DNA of 64,000 bases, taken from the NCBI GenBank assembly GCA_002411015.1, contig DHPY01000054.1, positions 57,945 through 121,944 on the forward strand, written 5' to 3'. Below are positions 25,505 through 33,314 of the stretch, one piece after another. This DNA is from Armatimonadetes bacterium UBA5352 (lineage in GTDB: Bacteria; Armatimonadota; Zipacnadia; Zipacnadales; UBA5352). The translations under genes and the position numbers were made by a program. The first letter of the stretch is position 1, and every line of letters begins with the position of its first letter. The notes beneath the pieces are model-generated. The model saw only the letters and a program-made list of their open reading frames with translations. It did not search any database and had not been told where the DNA came from.

Positions 25505-25864
25505 ATGGACATCATCCGCATCCAGAACATGAGCTTCTACGGCCACCATGGCGTGGAGGCGTCCGAACGAGAGCTTGGCGGGATATTCCACGTGGACGTC
25601 GAGCTTGGGCTGGACCTGCACGCGGCGGGGGAAAGTGACGCCATTGCCGACACGGTGGACTACAAGGCCGTTTACGAGCTGGTGGCTGAGGTCCAGCGAG
25701 GCAACCGTTTCCGGCTGATCGAGGCTTTCGCGCATGCGGTGGCCGAGGGCATTCTGGCGAACTTCGAGATCGAGCAGGTCACGGTGCGGGTGCGCAAAGC
25801 GTCTGTGCCGCTCGGGGGGCTGATCGATCATACGGAGGTGGAGATCACGCGCTCCGCACGGTAG
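25505..25864 (+). CDS. folB: Dihydroneopterin aldolase
   Basis: A 119-residue protein that cleaves dihydroneopterin to the hydroxymethyl pterin in folate synthesis. It begins IIRIQNMSFYGHHGVEASER, with the substrate-binding GHHG. The family DTVDYKAVYELV segment is near 49, the LIEAFAHAVAEGIL helix carrying the conserved Glu near 75, and VRVRKASVP with the catalytic Lys near 98. Its 3' end overlaps the convergent CDF transporter gene by 20 bases. folP and folK are not in the window. Confidence 0.93.
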   Translation: MDIIRIQNMSFYGHHGVEASERELGGIFHVDVELGLDLHAAGESDAIADTVDYKAVYELVAEVQRGNRFRLIEAFAHAVAEGILANFEIEQVTVRVRKASVPLGGLIDHTEVEITRSAR

Positions 25865-26813
25865 TACTCCGGCTGTCTGCACTCTCCTCTGTAGACGGGC
25901 CGCCGCCTGCCACTTCTTCCTCGCACGGCTCCATATGCACCACGACCGCCGTCCTCGGCAGGCAGCGCTTGATCGCGTCCTCGACCGCGTAGGCAACCTC
26001 ATGCGCGCGCGCGACCGTCATCTGCGGGTCAACGAGCACATGCACGTCTACGAAACGCTGGCTTCCGGCCTTGCGCGTGCGGAGTTTGTGGTAGCCGCGC
26101 ACCCCATCCACCGAATCCCGCAGCACGACCTCAATGGCCCGTGCCTCGTCCTCCGGTAACGCAGCGTCCATGAGATCGCGCGCCGAGTTCTTGGTCAGGT
26201 GCCATGCGGCCTGCATGATCAGCATCGCGACGACGATGCCGGCGACGGGGTCTATCCAGTGCGCGTGCAGCGCGGTGAAGTGGGTCTCGGTCAGCGCGAT
26301 GAATCCGAGCGCAGCCATCACGCCGGCGGAGGTATAGACATCCGTGCGCAGGTGCCATGCATCGGCCTCGAGTGCGATGGAGTCGGTCTTCCGCGCGGTG
26401 CGGAAGAGCATCTCGGAGACGATGATATTCACGACTGTGGAGAAACCCATGACCGCGACGCCCCAGCCGAGCATCTCAACCTGGTGCTGGCCCATGAGCT
26501 TGCGGCCGGCCTCCCAGATGATCCACCCCGCGGCGGCGAAGATCAGCAGCGCCTCGACCGTGCCGGAGATGTTCTCCGCCTTGCCATGCCCGTAAGGATG
26601 CTCATCATCGGCGGGGCGAGAGGCCGTTCTCACGGCGTACAGAGCTATGATGGCGGCTGCAAGGTCCATCCCGGAGTGGATGGCCTCGCTTATCACCGCA
26701 ACTGATCCGATCATTAGTCCAACCACGAGCTTCAGCACAACAAGCACAGTGTTGGAGGCGACGGAGAGGGCCGCGATACGTGTTGTCGCACGGGCACGTT
26801 CTGAGTGATTCAT
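25845..26813 (-). CDS. Cation diffusion facilitator (CDF) efflux transporter
   Basis: A 322-residue protein from ATG 26813. Six membrane segments are visible. The metal-site motif SEAIHSGMDLAAA in TM2 has His and Asp in place of the usual HxxxD. DEHPYGHGKAENI lies in the loop, and ADAWHLRTDVYTS in TM5 carries the second His/Asp site. The C-terminal cytoplasmic domain (about 215-300) has VHVLVDPQMTVARAHEVA. It exports Zn, Co, Mn or Fe by proton exchange. A Glu/Ser-rich tail overlaps folB at its 3' end. No good ribosome site is present. Confidence 0.9.
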   Translation of the reverse strand: MNHSERARATTRIAALSVASNTVLVVLKLVVGLMIGSVAVISEAIHSGMDLAAAIIALYAVRTASRPADDEHPYGHGKAENISGTVEALLIFAAAGWIIWEAGRKLMGQHQVEMLGWGVAVMGFSTVVNIIVSEMLFRTARKTDSIALEADAWHLRTDVYTSAGVMAALGFIALTETHFTALHAHWIDPVAGIVVAMLIMQAAWHLTKNSARDLMDAALPEDEARAIEVVLRDSVDGVRGYHKLRTRKAGSQRFVDVHVLVDPQMTVARAHEVAYAVEDAIKRCLPRTAVVVHMEPCEEEVAGGGPSTEESADSRSTTVRSA

Positions 26814-26932
26814 ATTCGAAACCAATGCAGGAGGGGGGAGTGATCGGCAGTGCACGCACGAGGGCGTTCGTGACAAGTATACGCCTTGCATGGACACCAG
26901 TCAACCTGCCCCCTCCCGGCCCCTCCGCGCGC

Positions 26933-26962
26933 TTGACACGGGCCGGATTCATGTGATAGCTT
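26933..26962 (+). promoter_or_regulatory. Promoter of the prs-hisC-aro operon
   Basis: TTGACA (26933-26938), an 18-base spacer and TAGCTT (26957-26962). Transcription should start near 26969, giving a leader of about 230 bases that holds the attenuator. Confidence 0.6.
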
Positions 26963-27005
26963 ATCTTCAGTTCAAGCAGCACTCCCTGACCTGCGGAGAT
27001 CGCCC

Positions 27006-27086
27006 ATGACACATCCGGCGCGCCATCTTCATTACCGCCACTACGCTTACCACGGCGTCTATCCGCGGCGGAGGGATCTCTGCTAG
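27006..27086 (+). CDS. His/Tyr-rich attenuator leader peptide (26 aa)
   Basis: ATG 27006 has GGAG seven bases upstream (26995-26998) and TAG ends the frame at 27084-27086. The 26-residue peptide has five His and four Tyr. Codons 7-19 read HLHYRHYAYHGVY, where eight of thirteen are His or Tyr, with both CAT/CAC and TAC/TAT used. The final codons (20-25) lie over an RNA segment that pairs with the terminator stem. This is the architecture of hisL- and pheL-like leader peptides, but with two control amino acids. It precedes genes for PRPP, histidinol-phosphate/aromatic aminotransfer, DAHP and prephenate steps. Mechanism: stalling at His or Tyr codons should favour read-through. Confidence 0.8.
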   Translation: MTHPARHLHYRHYAYHGVYPRRRDLC

Positions 27087-27120
27087 AAGCACAGCCATTG
27101 TGATCCCCCCGACGCCGCGG
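27063..27120 (+). promoter_or_regulatory. Antiterminator of the His/Tyr attenuator
   Basis: CCGCGGCG (27063-27070, codons 20-22 of the leader peptide) pairs perfectly with CGCCGCGG (27113-27120), the left arm of the terminator. GGGATC (27073-27078) pairs with GATCCC (27102-27107) to extend it. The 14-bp structure excludes the terminator. A weaker pause helix is possible between CCGCC (27035-27039) and GGCGG (27067-27071). Confidence 0.7.
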
Positions 27121-27139
27121 TGACAGACCCCCGCGGCGT
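27112..27139 (+). terminator. Attenuator terminator before prs
   Basis: ACGCCGCGG (27112-27120) pairs perfectly with CCGCGGCGT (27131-27139) around a 10-base loop, followed by TTCT. It ends 61 bases before the prs start. It competes with the antiterminator formed by 27063-27078. Confidence 0.72.
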
Positions 27140-27199
27140 TTCTGCGTGTCAGGTTGCGTTTCTTCCATGACTTCACGACCGGGAACAGGTGAGCCAGGC

Positions 27200-28180
27200 A
27201 TGGGTCCCACCCTCGACGATATGACCATATTCTCGGGCAACGGGAGCATCAAACTCGCCGGCGACGTAGCCAGATCGCTTGGGATCCCGCTGTCCGATGC
27301 TACTGTCGGCAAGTGGACCAACGATGAGGTGCGCGTTCAGCTTCGCGAGAACGTCCGCGGAAAGGACGTCTTCCTCTTCCAGTCATTCCCCGGTGGCGTC
27401 AGCGACCGACTGATGGAACTGTGGCTGATGATCGACGCGGCCAAGCGCGCCTCGGCGGGTCGCATAACCGTTGTGATACCGTGGTATCCGTACTCCAAGC
27501 AGGAGCGGAAGTTCCGCGGCCGCGAGCCGATCTCCGCCCGTCTCGTGGCCGATCTGACGATTGCCGCCGGGGCCGAGCGGATCGTGACGATGGACCTGCA
27601 CGAGGGCGCGATCCAGGGCTTCTTTGACATCCCGATGGACCATCTCCCGCACCTCCCGGTCTTCCTTGATGTCTTCCGCAATGAGGGCCTGACCGGCGAG
27701 AATGCGGTCATCGTCGCGCCGGACGCGGGTGCTGTCGAGCGGGCCACTGAGGTGGCTCAGCGCCTCGGCTGTGGCATCGCCGTCATCTTCAAGCGCCACC
27801 CCGAGGGCGACGTGGAGCGCGCGGAGGTCGTGGAGACCGTCGGCGAACTCAAGGGCAAGCGGGCGCTCCTCGTGGACGACTTCATGCTCGGCGGCAGCAC
27901 TATCTGTAACGCCGCTGAGGAGGCGAAGAAGGCCGGTGCAACTGAGGTCCGCGCCTGCGTCACTCACGCGATCATGGCGGGCGAGGCGATCGAGCGGATC
28001 GCAAACTCCCATATTAGCACTCTCTATACAACCGACACGCTGCCTCCGCGCGCGGACATGCCTCCGAACGTGAAGGTGGTCTCTGTAGCGCCGTTGCTGG
28101 GTGAGGTCCTCCGCTGCATCCATGAGGATCGTTCGGTGAGCAAGCTGCTCGGGCAGATCGAATCCGGAGATGAAGCCTGA
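27200..28180 (+). CDS. prs: Ribose-phosphate diphosphokinase (PRPP synthase), divergent
   Basis: From ATG 27200, with AGGTGAG upstream, the protein is 326 residues; an upstream in-frame ATG at 27146 and a later ATG at 27221 are alternatives. It makes PRPP from ribose 5-phosphate and ATP. Recognisable motifs: FSGNGSIKLA, ITVVIPWYPYSKQERKFRGREPISARLVADL, TMDLHEGAIQGFF, APDAGAVERA and the PRPP loop VDDFMLGGST. The usual VDDxxDTAGT has a second Asp that is missing here, and the early KFANGE is KWTNDE, so it is a divergent class. It sits first after the attenuator, feeding PRPP to histidine synthesis. Confidence 0.88.
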   Translation: MGPTLDDMTIFSGNGSIKLAGDVARSLGIPLSDATVGKWTNDEVRVQLRENVRGKDVFLFQSFPGGVSDRLMELWLMIDAAKRASAGRITVVIPWYPYSKQERKFRGREPISARLVADLTIAAGAERIVTMDLHEGAIQGFFDIPMDHLPHLPVFLDVFRNEGLTGENAVIVAPDAGAVERATEVAQRLGCGIAVIFKRHPEGDVERAEVVETVGELKGKRALLVDDFMLGGSTICNAAEEAKKAGATEVRACVTHAIMAGEAIERIANSHISTLYTTDTLPPRADMPPNVKVVSVAPLLGEVLRCIHEDRSVSKLLGQIESGDEA

Positions 28181-28230
28181 GGACCTCCGGAAGCCGCCAG
28201 TGCTGGTCATACTGCAGGGAGGAAGCCGCC

Positions 28231-29334
28231 GTGGGCAATGCACAGGACCTGATGCGCGAGACGATCAAGCGGATCGTCCCCTACTCCCCGGGGAAGTCAT
28301 CGGCCGAGGTGATGGCCGAACTCGGGATTGAGCGCGTGACCAAGCTCGCATCGAATGAGAACCCGCTCGGGCCATCGCCGCTGGCGGTCCAGGCGATGCG
28401 CGAGCTCGCCGAGGGCGTCTTCGTCTACCCAGACCCGGAGTGTCGGGAGCTTACCGCCGGACTTGCCGCGCGCATGGAGGTGCCCGAGGAGACCGTGGTG
28501 GTGGGACGCGGCTCCGACGAGATCATCCACATGCTGGGCCTGGGCTTCGTCAACGAGGGCGACAACCTGGTCTTCGCGGCGCCGCCCTTCGCGATGTACC
28601 CGATCACTGCGCGGTTGATGGGCGCTGAAGAGCGCGTCATCCCGCAGCGCGACTTCCGCCACGATCTTGACGCAATGGCCGACGCGGTGGATGAGAAGAC
28701 GAAGCTCATCTTCATCTCGAACCCGTACAACCCGCTGGGTACGATTGTCACCGCCGATGAGGTCGAGCGGTTTATGGACCGCATGCCGGAGACCTGCATC
28801 GTGGCTTGGGACGAGGCGTACGTGGAGTATGCGGACGATCCCGCCTTCCCTGACACGCTGCGCTACGTGCGGGAGGGGCGGCGCTGCGCGGTGCTGCGCA
28901 CCTTCTCCAAGGCCTGGGCCCTCGCCGGGCTGCGCGTCGGCTACGGCGCGATGCCGGAGGACATCGCGATCGTGCTCAAGCAGGTCCGCGAGCCCTTCAA
29001 TGTAGACATCATGGCGCAGGCGGCCGCGATCGCAAGCCTCAAGGACCCCGAGCAGCTAGCGCGCAGCGTCGCCAACAACAACGCCGGCAAAGACTATCTC
29101 TATGCGCAGTTCGAGGCGATGGGGCTGGAGTACATCCCGACGCAGTCGAACTTCGTGATGGTTGACGTCGGGATGGACAGCGTGGAGTGCTTTGACCTGC
29201 TGATGCGGCAGGGAGTGACGGTGCGCACCGGCGAGATCTTCGGCCTGCCAAGCTGGCTGCGGGTGACGATCGGCCTTCCCGAGGACAATGCGAGGTTCAT
29301 TGAGGCGCTGCGGGCGGTGCTGGGGAAGCAGTAA
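28231..29334 (+). CDS. hisC: Histidinol-phosphate/aromatic aminotransferase
   Basis: A 367-residue fold-type I PLP aminotransferase starting at GTG, with GGAGG eight bases upstream. Features: KLASNENPLGPSP near residue 36, a VVGRGSDEIIHML cofactor segment, ISNPYNPLGT, AWDEAYVEYAD and the PLP Lys in TFSKAWALAGLRVGYG near 230. HisC converts imidazole acetol phosphate to histidinol phosphate. In many bacteria the same protein also transaminates prephenate or hydroxyphenylpyruvate for Tyr and Phe, which fits a His/Tyr-controlled operon with aroF, tyrA and aroA. Confidence 0.9.
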   Translation: MGNAQDLMRETIKRIVPYSPGKSSAEVMAELGIERVTKLASNENPLGPSPLAVQAMRELAEGVFVYPDPECRELTAGLAARMEVPEETVVVGRGSDEIIHMLGLGFVNEGDNLVFAAPPFAMYPITARLMGAEERVIPQRDFRHDLDAMADAVDEKTKLIFISNPYNPLGTIVTADEVERFMDRMPETCIVAWDEAYVEYADDPAFPDTLRYVREGRRCAVLRTFSKAWALAGLRVGYGAMPEDIAIVLKQVREPFNVDIMAQAAAIASLKDPEQLARSVANNNAGKDYLYAQFEAMGLEYIPTQSNFVMVDVGMDSVECFDLLMRQGVTVRTGEIFGLPSWLRVTIGLPEDNARFIEALRAVLGKQ

Positions 29335-29390
29335 CGCATGCGGCGAGACAGAGCGTATTCGCCCCTCCGTGGGGCAGGTGGTGAGTTTCG

Positions 29391-30413
29391 ATGATCATCG
29401 TGATGCGGCCGGACAGCACAGAGGACGATGTGCAGGGCGTGATCGCACGACTGGCGGAGCGCAGCTACGGCCACCATCTCTCCTGCGGCGAATCGCGCAC
29501 GATCATCGGCGCCATCGGCGCGCCGGATGACGAGAAGGAGGTCGTCGCCGGGCAGCTCTCACTCCTTCCGGGAGTGGAGCGCGTGGTGCCGATCCTCAAG
29601 CCCTACAAGCTCATCAGCCGCGAGCACAACCCGCGGCCGGCGGCGGTCATGATCGGGAACGCGAAGTTCGGCGCCGGACACCTCGGAGTCATCGCAGGCC
29701 CATGCTCGGTGGAGAGTCCCGAGCAGATCACGCAGACCGCCCGTGCGGTCAAAGACGCGGGGGCATCGGTCCTCCGCGGAGGCACGTTCAAGCCCCGCAC
29801 ATCGCCCTATGACTTCCAGGGCCTCGGGCTGGAGGGCTTGCAGATGCTCGCCGAGGCCGGCGAGGCGACCGGGCTGCCGATCATTACCGAGGTCATGGAC
29901 GTCCGCGAGGTCGAGGCAGTTGCGGAGATGGTGGATTGCGTGCAGATCGGGGCGCGGAACATGCAGAACTACGATCTGCTGAAGGAGGCCGGTCGCTGCG
30001 GGAAGCCGGTCATGCTCAAGCGAGGCTTCTCCTCAACGGTCGTGGAGTGGCTGAAGGCCAGCGAGTACATCGCCGCCGACGGCACCCTCGACATCCTCCT
30101 GTGCGAGCGCGGCATCCGGACCTTCGAGACTGCCACGCGCTTCACCCTCGATCTCGGCGGGATGGCCGTCGCGCGCAGGGAGACCTTCCTGCCGATCGTG
30201 GCCGATCCGAGCCACTCGATCGGCATTGCGTCGCTGGTGCCGCAGATGGCTCTGGCGGCGGTCGCGGCGGGCGCGGACGGACTGGTCATCGAGGTGCACC
30301 CGCGACCGGACCAGGCGCTCAGCGACGGCCCGCAGTCGCTCACGCCCGCCGGCTTCCGCGAGCTTATGCAGCGCATCAGAATCGTCGCGGAGGCGGTCGG
30401 CGTGGAGGCGTGA
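29391..30413 (+). CDS. aroF: 3-deoxy-7-phosphoheptulonate (DAHP) synthase with regulatory domain
   Basis: A 340-residue protein of the AroF/AroG type Ib with a ferredoxin-like N-terminal domain (about 1-70), as in Thermotoga and Bacillus. Motifs: VIAGPCSVESPEQI near 100, GASVLRGGTFKPRTSPYDFQG, IITEVMD, VQIGARNMQNYDLLKEAG, MLKRGFSS and PIVADPSHSIG. It condenses PEP and erythrose 4-phosphate, the first step of the shikimate pathway. In Thermotoga the N-terminal domain mediates Tyr/Phe feedback. GGTGGTGAG precedes the ATG. Co-transcribed with hisC and tyrA. Confidence 0.94.
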   Translation: MIIVMRPDSTEDDVQGVIARLAERSYGHHLSCGESRTIIGAIGAPDDEKEVVAGQLSLLPGVERVVPILKPYKLISREHNPRPAAVMIGNAKFGAGHLGVIAGPCSVESPEQITQTARAVKDAGASVLRGGTFKPRTSPYDFQGLGLEGLQMLAEAGEATGLPIITEVMDVREVEAVAEMVDCVQIGARNMQNYDLLKEAGRCGKPVMLKRGFSSTVVEWLKASEYIAADGTLDILLCERGIRTFETATRFTLDLGGMAVARRETFLPIVADPSHSIGIASLVPQMALAAVAAGADGLVIEVHPRPDQALSDGPQSLTPAGFRELMQRIRIVAEAVGVEA

Positions 30414-30461
30414 TCGCGCCGGCCGCTTCGGCTTAGCTCAAGCACTCTCGGAGGTGCCGGC

Positions 30462-31307
30462 TTGCTCTTCGAACGCGTCACGGTCATCGGGATCGGCCTC
30501 ATCGGCGGCTCGTTCGCGCTCGCGGGACGCGAGGCCGGCGTGCTGGGTGAGGTTGTGGGAGTGGCCCGCAGCGAGCGGACGCTCCTCGAAGCGGTGCACG
30601 TTGGCGCCGCCAATCGCACCACCCCCGACGCCCTGGAGGCCGTCCGCGATGCGGACCTCGTCTACATCGCCACGCCGGTCGCGAAGATCGCAGAGACCCT
30701 CGACCGCATCGCGCCTGCGCTGAAGCCGGGCTGCGTCGTCACCGACGCAGGCAGCACCAAGCGCGCCATCATGGCCGCCGCGCAGTGCCTGCCGCCCTCC
30801 GTGAGCTTCGTCGGCGGCCATCCGATGGCCGGCTCGGAGCGCGGAGGCGTCTGCGAGGCGCGCTCGCACCTCTTCCACGGCCGCACCTACCTGCTCATGT
30901 CCGCGACGCACGTCCACGACGCACTCGCCAGGCTCTGGGAGGTCGTCGTGGCGATCGGGGCTCGCCCCGTGCTGGTGGAGGCTGATACGCACGACCGCCT
31001 CGTCGCTCGGACGAGCCACCTGCCGCACCTCGTCGCGTCCGCGCTGGCCGCGTCGCTCGGGGAGACCTGTGTGCAGCGCGACTTCATCGGCGACGGCCTG
31101 CGCGACACCACGCGGATCGCCGAGGGGCCGGTCAGCGTCTGGCGCGAGATACTGATGGAGAATGCCGACGAGGTGCTCGTGGCGCTCGATGAGTTCCTCG
31201 GGGAGGCCGATCGCTGGCGGGAGGCGCTGGCGGCGCGCGATGAGGAGACCGTGGTGGACCTGCTCACGCGCGGGCGCGACTGCCGGCAAAGGATGGGAGA
31301 GCAATGA
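30462..31307 (+). CDS. tyrA: Prephenate dehydrogenase
   Basis: A 281-residue NAD(P) enzyme for tyrosine synthesis. It starts at TTG with GGAGGTG upstream. The N-terminus is VTVIGIGLIGGSFALAGRE. Motifs include VVGVARSERTL, YIATPVAKIAE, VTDAGSTKRAI, FVGGHPMAGSERGG near 126 and a C-terminal helical domain (TSHLPHLVASALAAS). No ACT domain is fused, so feedback must act elsewhere; the operon attenuator may supply it. Its end overlaps aroA by four bases. Confidence 0.93.
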   Translation: MLFERVTVIGIGLIGGSFALAGREAGVLGEVVGVARSERTLLEAVHVGAANRTTPDALEAVRDADLVYIATPVAKIAETLDRIAPALKPGCVVTDAGSTKRAIMAAAQCLPPSVSFVGGHPMAGSERGGVCEARSHLFHGRTYLLMSATHVHDALARLWEVVVAIGARPVLVEADTHDRLVARTSHLPHLVASALAASLGETCVQRDFIGDGLRDTTRIAEGPVSVWREILMENADEVLVALDEFLGEADRWREALAARDEETVVDLLTRGRDCRQRMGEQ

Positions 31308-32617
31308 GGCTGCGAGTGAGATCATGCGGGCCACTGCGGGGATGGGTGCGCGCGCCCGGGGACAAGTCCATCTCGCACCGGGCGGCGATCCTCGCGGCGA
31401 TCGCGGAGGGCACCTCGCGAATCGAGGGCTTCCTGACATGCGATGACTGCCTGCGAACCGCCGATGCGCTGAGGGCCCTCGGGGTGCCGGTTGACCCGAT
31501 CGGCAGCGAGACGCTGGAGGTGCGCGGGGCGGGCCTGGAGGCGCTCCGGGAGCCGCACAAAGCGCTGGACATGGGCAACTCCGGCACCGGCATGCGCCTG
31601 CTGATGGGCCTCGTGGCCGGGCGGCCGATGACCGTGCACTTCACCGGCGATGAGTCGCTCTCGCGCCGGCCGATGGACCGCATCGCAGAGCCGCTGCGGC
31701 TGATGGGCGCGCGGGTGGAGGGCCGGGGAGAGCGGCTGACGCCTCCGGTGACCGTCCATGGCGGCGACCTCGGCGGGATCACCTACGCCCCGCCGATGGC
31801 CAGCGCGCAGGTGAAGTCGGCGGTGCTGCTCGCCGGCCTCTCGGCGGTGGGGGAGACGACTGTGATCGAGGCTGCGAAGTCGCGCGATCACACCGAGCGA
31901 ATGCTGGCCGCGATGGGGGCTGATATCACCATCGAGGGCCTGCAGGTCACGCTCCGGCCCGGCCAGCCGCTGCAGGCGACACCGATGCAGGTGCCATCTG
32001 ACATCTCCTCGGCGGCGTTTCTGCTGGCAGCGGGGCTGCTGGTGGAAGGGAGCGACGTGCTCGCGGCCGACACGCTGCTCAACCCAACGCGCACCGGCCT
32101 CGTGGAGGCGCTGGAGGCGATGGGGGCCGCGCTCGAGGTCTCCGATGAGCGCGAGGAGGCGGGCGAGCCGCTGGGGACGCTGCGTTCACAGCCGGGCCCG
32201 CTGCATGCCGGCGACTTCGGAGGCGACCTGATCCCGCGCATGATCGACGAGATCCCGCTCCTCGCGGTGGTCGCGACGCAGGCGGAGGGCACCACGATCA
32301 TCCGCGATGCCGCCGAGTTGCGAGTGAAGGAGAGCGACCGCATTGCGGTGATGGCCGAGCTGCTGACGGCGATGGGCGCCGATGCGCGCGAGCGCGCGGA
32401 TGGCCTCGAGATCAGCGGGCCGACGCCGCTGCACGGGGCGGCGATCGAGGCGCGCGGCGACCATCGGATCGCGATGTGCGCGACCATCGCGGGGCTGATC
32501 GCCAGCGGCGAGACTGTGATCGAGGGCGCGGAGTGCATCGCCACCTCATACCCGAGCTTCGCGGCGGACCTCCGGACGCTTGGCGCGGACTGCATCGAGG
32601 AGGAGGCGCATGACTGA
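31304..32617 (+). CDS. aroA: EPSP synthase (3-phosphoshikimate 1-carboxyvinyltransferase), class II type
   Basis: A 437-residue protein that joins shikimate 3-phosphate and PEP. Its start overlaps tyrA (ATGA). PGDKSISHRAAI lies near residue 17, ALDMGNSGTGMRLLMGL near 90, and GDHRIAMCATIAGL near 385. All four class II signatures that I recall are present: GDKS, SAQVK (about 167), RDHTE (about 191) and NPTR (about 263). Class II enzymes are typically tolerant to glyphosate; whether this one is needs testing. It overlaps cmk by eight bases. Confidence 0.94.
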   Translation: MRLRVRSCGPLRGWVRAPGDKSISHRAAILAAIAEGTSRIEGFLTCDDCLRTADALRALGVPVDPIGSETLEVRGAGLEALREPHKALDMGNSGTGMRLLMGLVAGRPMTVHFTGDESLSRRPMDRIAEPLRLMGARVEGRGERLTPPVTVHGGDLGGITYAPPMASAQVKSAVLLAGLSAVGETTVIEAAKSRDHTERMLAAMGADITIEGLQVTLRPGQPLQATPMQVPSDISSAAFLLAAGLLVEGSDVLAADTLLNPTRTGLVEALEAMGAALEVSDEREEAGEPLGTLRSQPGPLHAGDFGGDLIPRMIDEIPLLAVVATQAEGTTIIRDAAELRVKESDRIAVMAELLTAMGADARERADGLEISGPTPLHGAAIEARGDHRIAMCATIAGLIASGETVIEGAECIATSYPSFAADLRTLGADCIEEEAHD

Positions 32618-33314
32618 GGCTACCGGATGCATGGTCGCGATAGACGGGCCCGCTGGCGCGGGGAAATCCACGATTGCGCGCGCGGTCGCCGAGCACTGCG
32701 GCTACACCTACGTTGACACCGGCGCAATGTACCGCGCGGTGGCGCTTCACGCGATGCGCGCGGGGCTGGACCCGGCCGCCGATGCGGAGACCATCGCCGA
32801 GACTGCCGCGCGTCTGCACTTCGAGTTCCGCGCCGTGGGCGATGGGCAGCACCTGTTCGTGGATGGCGAGGACGTTGAGCGGGCGGTGCGCGCGCCGGAG
32901 GTGGGCAATCTGTCGTCACCGGTCTCGGCGATCCCGTCCGTCCGCGAGCACCTCGTCGCGGCCCAGCGGCGGATGGCCGAGCGCGTGCCGGTGGTGATGG
33001 AGGGCCGCGACATCGGCACGGTCGTCTTCCCGCACGCGCTGCTGAAGGTCTTCCTGACCGCGTCGGCCGAGGAGCGGGCCCGTCGGCGTTACGAGCAGCT
33101 CAGCGTCGCCGGCCAGGCCGCGGACCTCGCACAGATCCTCGCCGACCAGCGTGCGCGCGATCTGCGCGACATGACGCGAGAGGTCGCGCCGCTGCGCAAA
33201 GCCGACGATGCAGTTGAGATCGACACCGACCCACTGACAATCGAGCAGGTCGTCGAGCGCGTGGTTGGGCTGCTCGACGCCCGCCTGGAGGATCGCGATG
33301 GACCGGCTGTATGA
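32610..33314 (+). CDS. cmk: Cytidylate kinase
   Basis: A 234-residue protein that phosphorylates CMP and dCMP. ATG 32610, with GGAGGAGG upstream, begins a protein with the P-loop DGPAGAGKSTIARAVA near residue 12. YVDTGAMYRAVALHA follows, then MEGRDIGTVVFPHALLKVFL near 130 and the EERARRRYEQL lid region. The aroA-cmk-plsC order is frequent in diverse bacteria. It overlaps aroA at the front and plsC (17 bases) at the end. Confidence 0.93.
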   Translation: MTEATGCMVAIDGPAGAGKSTIARAVAEHCGYTYVDTGAMYRAVALHAMRAGLDPAADAETIAETAARLHFEFRAVGDGQHLFVDGEDVERAVRAPEVGNLSSPVSAIPSVREHLVAAQRRMAERVPVVMEGRDIGTVVFPHALLKVFLTASAEERARRRYEQLSVAGQAADLAQILADQRARDLRDMTREVAPLRKADDAVEIDTDPLTIEQVVERVVGLLDARLEDRDGPAV

